DNA of 64,000 nucleotides from a virus: the IMG/VR virus record IMGVR_UViG_3300025646_005060, positions 1 to 64,000 of that record; one strand, given 5' to 3'. The notes beneath the pieces were generated by a model. It did not search any database and was not told where the DNA came from. It saw nothing but the letters and a program-made list of their open reading frames with translations. Within the stretch, counting starts at the first letter, position 1. Every line of letters starts with the position of its first letter. Made by a program: the position numbers and the translations under genes. This document shows, in pieces, positions 52,891 through 60,900 of the stretch.

Positions 52891-54627
52891 TTACATTCCT
52901 TTTACCATATTTATACGAATAATTACAGAATCAATATCGGATATGGGTAGATTTGTAGTTAGTTTTGTAGTTGACAATACAGAACCAGTGTATTGTTGAA
53001 ATACTGGTTTTGAAACAATCGTAGTGATATTGGCATCCTTTGAGGTTGAAGTCAATTCTCCATCAACCATATCATCAGCATCAGAATATAAAATATTCTT
53101 CAACTCCACAAGTTCTGTTGTGGCAGAAGTTGCCGAAACTCCTCCGACCTTACCATCGGTTATGGTCTTGTCAGTGGAACCCTTGGTATATGTTATTATA
53201 TACTTTTCGTCTGTTTCTGGAAGTCCACCTCTGGTGTACTGTATGGTTGCCTTTACTGTGGTTCTAAAGATATAATCAAGTTTCTTGTTCAGATCAGATC
53301 CAGTAGTGACTGAAGTGGAAGTTGAGATTCCCGTTGGATTCTCTACAAGTCCGAAGAAATTAACACTTTCTGGTAATAGAATTCCAGCACTCTCTATATC
53401 TTGCTTTTTCAAACGAGCATCAATCATTACATGCTGAGATCCGAGAACATTCACAGGATCAAATCCGAGTCCGTCTATTGTATCAAGATTTACATCAATT
53501 GCCGCCACCAGAACACTTTCAATCCAAGAAGCGCCACTTAATATTCCATTTGCGAGAGAAACTGTAATGTCTCTGTATCCAGATCCTACAGAAATTATCT
53601 CAATTCCATCTACGACATAATTATTTTCAAGAATTGAGGTCAGAAGACGAATTCTTCCACCAGAACCAGTATTGCTGGTGATCGTCAATTCAGGATTTGC
53701 GGTGGTAACAGTGAGTTGCTTTTTGGTAAAGGCACTCAGATCAATTGCCACAGATACGATAGATCCTTCTTCTAGATTGTCGTTAATATTGCACTGATAC
53801 AAATACCAATATGGAGAAGAAGTGGTCAACTGATTGTTTGCTATTAAATTGCCAATTTCAGTAAACTTATCATTGATTGTAATTGAAGTTGGAATGGTAT
53901 CTCCATCTTCATAGAAAACAGAAACAAAGTTTTCATTGTTTCTCATTAAGTAATAGCAATCGGAGCATGTGATATTTTCTGCCGTTGTGAAAAGATCTCC
54001 AATTTGGTATTCTATGGTATCTTCGTCGTTGTCTGTGTTTAGTGCTTTTTTCGCATATATCGCGCAATTGCCAGTGAGAGTGGTGAAACCAACACCGCAA
54101 CGATCTTGTGCTTGTTGAAGTTGTGTCTTTTGATCTCCACTGTCAAATGTATCCAAGGATACCACAGGAATCCACTGTGCGGATACAAATCTTTCCAATC
54201 CAGATGTCACTCTGTACATCGGACGCCATGCGTATCCATCGGAGTAGCGAACAATGCCAGCAGTGTGTGTTGGTCGTATAGTAGAGACTATATCCTGTAC
54301 ATCTTTTCTATTTTTTGCGTTATTGGAAACGCAAAGATAAACATATCCGTTCTCGGAATTGTATGCATAAAAATTATCAGTATTGACCGAAACCGCAGAC
54401 CATGGTCTGTAATAGTTTGATCGTGACCAACGAACGTTTGGAATAACTGCCGAAAGACTGTTTTGACCAACTCTTACTGAAAAATCAGATTGTCTCCATA
54501 CATCAATTCCACTCTGAGTAGAGTTTGAAGAAGTAGATGCTTCATCTGAACCAACAAAGACAAATAATTGACTTTTGGTTCCAGCATCTGCTATAAATTT
54601 TTTAACATTATTGCTTTTTATACTCAT
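52891..54627 (-). CDS. 8: Baseplate wedge protein gp8-like
   Basis: This 578-residue protein has VIPNVRWSRSNYYRPWSAVS, NSENGYVYLCVSNNAKNRKD and RYSDGYAWRPMYRV, which parallel the gp8 pattern of T4 (IPRRDW..., YRCL..., DGYVWEYLF). T4 gp8 has 334 residues; this one is larger, as in other marine T4-like phages. The C-terminal third (ETDEKYIITYTKGST to PISDIDSVIIRINMVKG) is beta-rich. It is part of the baseplate wedge with gp6, gp25 and gp53. Position after gp6 and its gp7-place neighbour supports the call. Confidence 0.8.
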   Translation of the reverse strand: MSIKSNNVKKFIADAGTKSQLFVFVGSDEASTSSNSTQSGIDVWRQSDFSVRVGQNSLSAVIPNVRWSRSNYYRPWSAVSVNTDNFYAYNSENGYVYLCVSNNAKNRKDVQDIVSTIRPTHTAGIVRYSDGYAWRPMYRVTSGLERFVSAQWIPVVSLDTFDSGDQKTQLQQAQDRCGVGFTTLTGNCAIYAKKALNTDNDEDTIEYQIGDLFTTAENITCSDCYYLMRNNENFVSVFYEDGDTIPTSITINDKFTEIGNLIANNQLTTSSPYWYLYQCNINDNLEEGSIVSVAIDLSAFTKKQLTVTTANPELTITSNTGSGGRIRLLTSILENNYVVDGIEIISVGSGYRDITVSLANGILSGASWIESVLVAAIDVNLDTIDGLGFDPVNVLGSQHVMIDARLKKQDIESAGILLPESVNFFGLVENPTGISTSTSVTTGSDLNKKLDYIFRTTVKATIQYTRGGLPETDEKYIITYTKGSTDKTITDGKVGGVSATSATTELVELKNILYSDADDMVDGELTSTSKDANITTIVSKPVFQQYTGSVLSTTKLTTNLPISDIDSVIIRINMVKGM

Positions 54628-54637
54628 TTGTAGTCTC

Positions 54638-55801
54638 TTATGGTGGCAATATTATTGTACATTCGGATCCACTGTTTGGAGATCCCAACTCTGCGGGATA
54701 ACACATTTCAATTAAAGTACTAATATTTATGTCAAACAATGTATTTGTGGTATATTGTCCATTCCAATTTGGGAATAGATGAGTAGGACCAGAAAATCCA
54801 GTATTACCGTTTACGCAATATGCCTGATAATTCAATCCGATAAAAGTAAACCCTTGCGCTGCTGCTTCAGCAGTCCACCCATCGGCAATGTAAAGATTGC
54901 TGGTAGATGAAGAATAATCGTTTCCTATGACATATCCAGAATAATTTCTCAGTATGGGAAGTTCACATACTGTTGGATTATCTTCGTCAAACAATGGTCC
55001 TTGGTAATCCGAAAGAAGATGCTCATATACGATCTTAAGACCAGCAGGATGCATTATGTCTTTATAGATTTGCTTATATGAATTTACATCCACTCCAGTC
55101 TTGATGAGATATGACCAATCCTGAATCCAGTTTCCATCCTGCATTCTGGATCCATTCAAGTGACTTCCACTCAAATCATTGGTGATGTCGTAATCTCCAG
55201 TTCTACCTATTGGAAATGAATAGACCGAATCTGGAAAGCGACCACCGTTCAGACGTAAAATGTTTTTCTTTGGAACATCAATTCCTATATTTTCCTCAGA
55301 TACACCAAATAATTTTATGAAAAAGTAACGAATTGCGTCTTCTGTTGTTTTCTTCTGATGAATTGCTCTTCGTATTCCGTTGAGAAACTTTCTAAGATTT
55401 TCTTCGGAAACAGCACCACCATTAGATTTCAGTGCCTCTGGAACGAATCCATTGGCATAAGTATCTGCCAGTCTCTCTAAAAACTGACTTCTGGTTCTGT
55501 CTATGTCAATCAGATCTAAAAAGTCTTGACTCAATTCATATTGAGCACCGCTTTCATTGTCACAGTACAACCAGTCATAATACTTCTGTAGAAAGTCAAA
55601 TACGTTGACACCAGACAATCCATCTTCTTCTCTTGATTTCTTTTCCTGAACGATCCAAAGAGGTATTTGACTTGTTATGTCATAATTTGTAGGACAAGAT
55701 CTTCCAAATAACAAAGAAGTCAATTCATCAATAGTAGTGCTTAACTCTGCTAATTGATTTCTTGGTGTTTCTGTTTGAGTGTTGACTACGGAAGGTATCA
55801 T
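54638..55801 (-). CDS. Baseplate-associated structural protein at the gp7 position
   Basis: This 387-residue protein lies between gp6 and gp8, where T4 has gp7, but it is much shorter than T4 gp7 (1032 residues). Segments: FDFLQKYYDWLYCDNESGAQ, FLERLADTYANGFVPEALKS, LRKFLNGIRRAIHQKKTTED then AIRYFFIKLFGVSEENIGID and VPKKNILRLNGGRFP. The order of helices and the HQKKTTEDAIRYFF motif resemble proteins found beside gp6 in other marine T4-like phages. The Gly/Thr/Tyr-rich C-terminus is probably exposed. A wedge component is likely; exact T4 equivalent uncertain. Confidence 0.6.
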   Translation of the reverse strand: MIPSVVNTQTETPRNQLAELSTTIDELTSLLFGRSCPTNYDITSQIPLWIVQEKKSREEDGLSGVNVFDFLQKYYDWLYCDNESGAQYELSQDFLDLIDIDRTRSQFLERLADTYANGFVPEALKSNGGAVSEENLRKFLNGIRRAIHQKKTTEDAIRYFFIKLFGVSEENIGIDVPKKNILRLNGGRFPDSVYSFPIGRTGDYDITNDLSGSHLNGSRMQDGNWIQDWSYLIKTGVDVNSYKQIYKDIMHPAGLKIVYEHLLSDYQGPLFDEDNPTVCELPILRNYSGYVIGNDYSSSTSNLYIADGWTAEAAAQGFTFIGLNYQAYCVNGNTGFSGPTHLFPNWNGQYTTNTLFDINISTLIEMCYPAELGSPNSGSECTIILPP

Positions 55802-57546
55802 TATAGTAGTGTTATGTTATTTGCGTTGAATGACGTTAAATTATTCAGTCCACTGCGGAATGTCTTGTATCTGAAATAGATTTTCAATCTGGCACTGGTT
55901 CCTGGAGAAATGATTCCAGATTTAATATTCAACACACCCTTAGATGCTATGAAATAACCAAAGTCTCCAGTCAACTGCTGTTCAGTTCCTGTCGTTTCGT
56001 TTTGGGTCCAAAGTTGAAGAGCAATTCTTGTATTCTTTGCTGATGTTGTCTGTGCGTATATCTTGAATACACCCTTGGTTCCTGCTGGTTGTGCTCCAAA
56101 TGTATTCACGTCAAGATCAAATGGTTCTGAGATATCGGTAGGAGTAAATAGTGGAAGATAGAATTCATTTTCAAGATTGAATGTGTATTCTCTTCCAGCA
56201 TTGATATCTTCCTGTAGATATATCTCAAAGTCATCTGTGGATATTATGAGTTCATTTTCATATTCCTCTTGTGCTCGCGTAATGAAATCTGAAGCACTGA
56301 AGAAAATATTGTATGAGTTTTGTACTGCAAATTCGCTATTGAATAGTGAGCGAATTCCACTCAACACCGAAGAACGATTCGAAGTAGTCGAAGATATCTT
56401 GAAGTTGAAATCAGTATAAATGTTTATTGAATTTGATTCAATGTATTCTGGAAGTACGGTAATGACACTTCTTTCTTTCAAGAAGTTTATCATTTCCGCT
56501 ATTTCTTCTTCGGTCAAACTTTCATTTGAAGCAATGAACACTCTTCCAAATCTGGATGGAGATAGATCTTGACCTCCGAACACATTGAATTTTGTCTCGT
56601 CTGTGAAGAACCCTGCTTCAAGTAGAAGTGCTTTGTAGTCGTTGGGAGTTACTGCTCTCTCCTGAGCGGAGAACCATTTGGGTGCTAGAAAACGAACACT
56701 GTCAAGATCTGGATTATTTTTTCCACCACTTGCCTGTGAAACGGTAATCACTATTGCTCCTGGAAGAGTGAAATTGATCAAACCATTTCCAGATACACCA
56801 TTTGTTTCCAAATAACGAACCCTGATACTTGATGTGTCTTCTCCGATTGCCTTTCCTAGAGAATTCACGGAACCAAAAACGACTGCGAATCCATTTGGTG
56901 TTCTTTCTATGAAGTAGATTCTTTCATCTACTTGTGAAGCATATCCGATGGAATCCACCTTTGTCCAGACATACTCAATCTCATCCTCAACGGTGATTAC
57001 ACGAATCGTGCTCAAATCAAAAGAATCAGTGACAAATACAATCTTTTGATTATCAAAGTCAAAGTCTGGAAACACTTCGGCATCAATGTATGCAGAAGCT
57101 TCGTATATATTGAAAGAAGAAGCAGATCCATCAATTACTGGAATATCTTCAAGTGTGAATAGAGAAAACTGTACACCATCAGAGTTTTTAGAAGTAAACT
57201 GAGTTCCTTCTGCCAATGATGTTATGGAAGCACCAAGTCCAGCAACACTGACCGTAGCAATCGCGGCAGTTCTTGCGGGAACGGTATACCCTAATGGTTT
57301 AACCAATGAAATGACCGAAGATTCTCTCTGTGCGCTGTCAAGAAATGCTTCGGCATTGATTATATTCGCATAGTAGGCATAAAAGTAAGTGTTATATGCC
57401 ATGAGATCAATCATGGTCCGTAGAGCACTTCCTTCAAAGTTATATCCAGAAAATATTGACTGATTTCTTAAATAATCAGTCAGACTCTTTTTGATATCTG
57501 TGAACTCTAAATTGCCTAAAGTTGTTGGTGTTCTGGATACTGCCAT
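55801..57546 (-). CDS. 6: Baseplate wedge protein gp6
   Basis: This 581-residue protein has FTDIKKSLTDYLRNQSIFSG then YNFEGSALRTMIDLMAYNTY, the conserved gp6 / gpJ-like N-terminus. ESSVISLVKPLGYTVPARTA and RAVTPNDYKALLLEAGF follow, with a characteristic GRVFIASNESLTEEEIAEMI segment. T4 gp6 has 660 residues. gp6 dimers form the continuous ring of the baseplate and trigger sheath contraction. It overlaps the gp25 stop (TAATG) and has an AAGGAA ribosome-binding site and a late-type box. Confidence 0.93.
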   Translation of the reverse strand: MAVSRTPTTLGNLEFTDIKKSLTDYLRNQSIFSGYNFEGSALRTMIDLMAYNTYFYAYYANIINAEAFLDSAQRESSVISLVKPLGYTVPARTAAIATVSVAGLGASITSLAEGTQFTSKNSDGVQFSLFTLEDIPVIDGSASSFNIYEASAYIDAEVFPDFDFDNQKIVFVTDSFDLSTIRVITVEDEIEYVWTKVDSIGYASQVDERIYFIERTPNGFAVVFGSVNSLGKAIGEDTSSIRVRYLETNGVSGNGLINFTLPGAIVITVSQASGGKNNPDLDSVRFLAPKWFSAQERAVTPNDYKALLLEAGFFTDETKFNVFGGQDLSPSRFGRVFIASNESLTEEEIAEMINFLKERSVITVLPEYIESNSINIYTDFNFKISSTTSNRSSVLSGIRSLFNSEFAVQNSYNIFFSASDFITRAQEEYENELIISTDDFEIYLQEDINAGREYTFNLENEFYLPLFTPTDISEPFDLDVNTFGAQPAGTKGVFKIYAQTTSAKNTRIALQLWTQNETTGTEQQLTGDFGYFIASKGVLNIKSGIISPGTSARLKIYFRYKTFRSGLNNLTSFNANNITLL

Positions 57547-57941
57547 TATCTGTTCCTTGATATTTGAATATTTATTTCATCTTGAACATTTCCTTCTTCC
57601 AAGAGATAACTAAAATATAAAGTTATAGTATTTGGCAAGTCTGGGTCAAATTCAAACCGAATGTCCCGAATTGAAATTCTTGGTTCATATCCAGCAAATG
57701 CACTTTGAATTCTTGCTTGCATCTCTATGTGCATTTCCGATGTGTTGTTTTCAAACAACGAATTGAATAGATTACATCCAAATCCATAATCAAATGGTCT
57801 TTCTCCGACATTTGACAACAGAATGTTCTTAATTGATTGACGAACCGCACTTAAATTACGAGAAATGTTCAAATCACCAGTAAACGTATTGCTACTGATA
57901 AAGAACGGAATGTCTGCGTAATTGTTGGTAAATGCTTTCAT
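57546..57941 (-). CDS. 25: Baseplate wedge protein gp25
   Basis: This 131-residue protein matches gp25 / GPW (T4 gp25, 132 residues). Signatures are NLSAVRQSIKNILLSNVGER then PFDYGFGCNLFNSLFENNTS and the AGYEPRISIRDIRFEFD strand with the conserved EPR motif. It joins the tail tube and sheath baseplate ends and is a conserved lysozyme-like-fold initiator of sheath assembly. No clear Shine-Dalgarno is visible before ATG 57941. Confidence 0.95.
   Translation of the reverse strand: MKAFTNNYADIPFFISSNTFTGDLNISRNLSAVRQSIKNILLSNVGERPFDYGFGCNLFNSLFENNTSEMHIEMQARIQSAFAGYEPRISIRDIRFEFDPDLPNTITLYFSYLLEEGNVQDEINIQISRNR
57569..57576 (-). promoter_or_regulatory. Late-type box (AATAAATA) upstream of gp6
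   Basis: The minus strand reads AATAAATA inside the 3' end of gp25, with predicted +1 near 57563 and a 16-base leader containing AAGGAA before the gp6 ATG. Seven of eight bases match; chance cannot be excluded. Confidence 0.35.
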
Positions 57942-57949
57942 ATAATTAT

Positions 57950-60900
57950 TTAGGTTAAAACAAATGGTTTGACTGGAGATGTTATATCGTTTGGATCAAA
58001 ATAATTAGAGTCTCTTACTAGGGTGAGAATCATGTAATATGTTCTCGGAGTCGCGAACATGTGTTGGATTCCCGAAACCATCCAAGTTCCAGAAATTGCC
58101 TTATATTGATCTTGCGTATATAAAGGAGCATCATTTTCATTGATGACCGATACCAAAGATCCAACATTGACAACCGAATTTGAAGTGACTTTAATTCTGA
58201 TTTGCTGAGAACTCAACTGAGCAGAATGGGCATTTCTCATGAGTGGAACTTCATAAGGTGTTTCCCAGAAAGTCGCATATGTTCTGGTATATGCCAGATA
58301 TTCATTGAACTTCTCTCCCCACTCTGGACAATTACAACTACATGTAGATTCTGGATCAGAATACTCACAACCAAGATATTCCTCCCCAAGAACTTCTTCA
58401 ATCATCGCACATTCATTGATTTCCTTTTCCAGTCTGTACAGTTCCAAATATGTTGGTTCTGTTTCTGTTGGTTTTACGTTCTGTGCTGGACAGTTACAGT
58501 AGTAGTTCGTATTTGGACAACCATCGGAATTTACAATAACTTGATTTGGATTTGCACAGGAAAGACCTAAATCGTTACATGTACGAAGTCTTGACTTGGC
58601 AAATACCACAAATTGTGCTGCAAAGTTACGATCAAAGAATTCGTACTCTGTATCCACTGGTGGAGTGATCAATCCATATTCAGTCTCACCACTGAGATCA
58701 TATTTCCAGAGATCTGTCGCAACCAATCCTGGTCTGTAAAGATTGTAATTTCCAGCGATATAATTCATCAGAGATTCGTGGAAATAACCTTGTAAGTCGG
58801 TTGTGTACGGAGAAATGGAATCTCCATCTTTGCCTTCAATAAAGAATGTAAGGTCTGGAGCACTGTTTTCCATCAATGCCTTTGTTGTTGGATTGTTGTC
58901 CAAGGTCAACCAGGTTTCAAATTCACTTCCATACCAAGTTCTCCAGTAATTTGGATTGATTGTGAATATTGCCTTGCCACCAAACAAGTCTCTTGCCTTG
59001 GTATTTGGAGTCTTGAACATATTCGCAAAACGAATTGGTATGAATAGATTTCTTGGCACAAACAACGACCACCACGAACGGTGTGGTTTTAACTTACGAT
59101 AACTGTTTGGAAGAATATAAGATCCTACAACTGACGTTCTATAAAGTGGATCAAATTGCTTGCCAGAAGAAACCCCGTAGTGGTATAGAGATTCCATCCA
59201 GTCTTGAGACTCATTCTCAAAGTAGTATCCACCACCCATGTGGAAATCTAGATCATACCCTCCACCATGAAGATCTTCTTGTGCTGGATCGTATGCGTAA
59301 TATGGATAATCAGTTTCAAATCCAGGTTCAGGCCAAAGATCCATGCCATTGTAATCTGGTGTTAGATAATCTGCCTTTGACAAAACAGATCCAGTATCGT
59401 GATTCCACCAGTTGTAATAATTGCCCTTGTTAATGCCTTGTAATTTGCGATTGCTTGGAAGATCATCCTTGATCTTCTTTACGGCAACATCAAATCCGTA
59501 AGGATCCATTCCAATGACGGCAATATTGTACTTGACACCTTGTCTTCCGAATGGACCAGGAGTTACATTCACAAGATATGGCAAGAAGTATTCAATACCA
59601 GCATCACGGATGAACGCATTTGGGAAATCCTTAATTGTATCAAGACCGATGGGCGTATTGAATTCAATTCTGACATAAGAAGAGATTTCTTCCTTCTTGA
59701 CATTTGCTGGTTTCCTTCCAGTCACATCATAGAAGTTGTAAGTGTCTTTAAAATCAGTAAGAGTTCCAGAAAGATCCGATTGTGCCTGTCCATACGAACT
59801 ATTCAGCAATCTGCTTGCTGGAACTATGTTGTTTGGATTGTGAGAATACAAATCAATATGAGCAACACCAGGAACTACTGCTTCATTTCCAGAATACGAT
59901 GGATAATAATTTCCAGCATTTGCCGTAAATGAAGTATTATCAATAAAGAATGTAAAGTCATCTGTTCCATCTGCGTCAGTTCTTCCGAACCAAACATGAG
60001 GAGATCTTGATGTCACAAATGGTTGAGAATTATACCCCTGATCGTAGTATGGATGTGCTGTAGAACCAGCATCTCCTCCGAAGAATATTTCATACAACCA
60101 CTCTCCCGCAGAAGCACCAGTGATTCCTACCTTGTTTGATAAGAGTTCGTATCTACTTCCACGAATTTCTTTTCTTGTTATTTTCTTTACATTCTGAAGA
60201 GAAAGAGGTGAATTTATACCAGAAACACCTGTTTGTTCGTTTCTGAATATCGAAGCACCTGGATTCTTCGAGAAGAAGAAAGCATTTCTCTGATACCACT
60301 CTTGATAAGAAGTGTTCCAAGAATTGATAAATTTGCTTGCTATTTCTGATTTGAGTTTTTCTGTTAATTCAAACTCTACAAGCAACAATTGTTTTTCAAC
60401 TACTACTGTTCTTCTTAGAGTTTCCAGAGAAACGGGACTGAGACATGTCGTGTTGTAGCATTGTACATTTTCTAAACATTCTTTGGTCGTGTTTCTAATT
60501 TCTTCGTCGGTGATTGCTGGTATCAATCCAGATTCTGATCCATAATCAAAGAACGACCAATCCTTGACACCATCATCCCAAAGATATGGAGCAGCGTAAT
60601 CATATATAGGAGAATACTCAGATGCTGCTTGTCGGTTGATGTGTTTGATGTATCCACGAACAACTGGATCGTTTGAGCATTGTGCCAGTAGATTGGGATT
60701 TACATAAACCACATCTTCGTCTGTTGGCAATCCAGATGGTCCTGTGGGTCCAGTTGGTCCTGTGGGTCCAGTTGGTCCAGTTGGACCAGGAGTTCCAGGA
60801 ACGATTATAACGGTTACGTCGTCATCTACTATACACTCTGAACAATTTTCAACTACAGATCCTAGGAAATCTTGAGTTCCACAAAATCCATTTGGAAGAG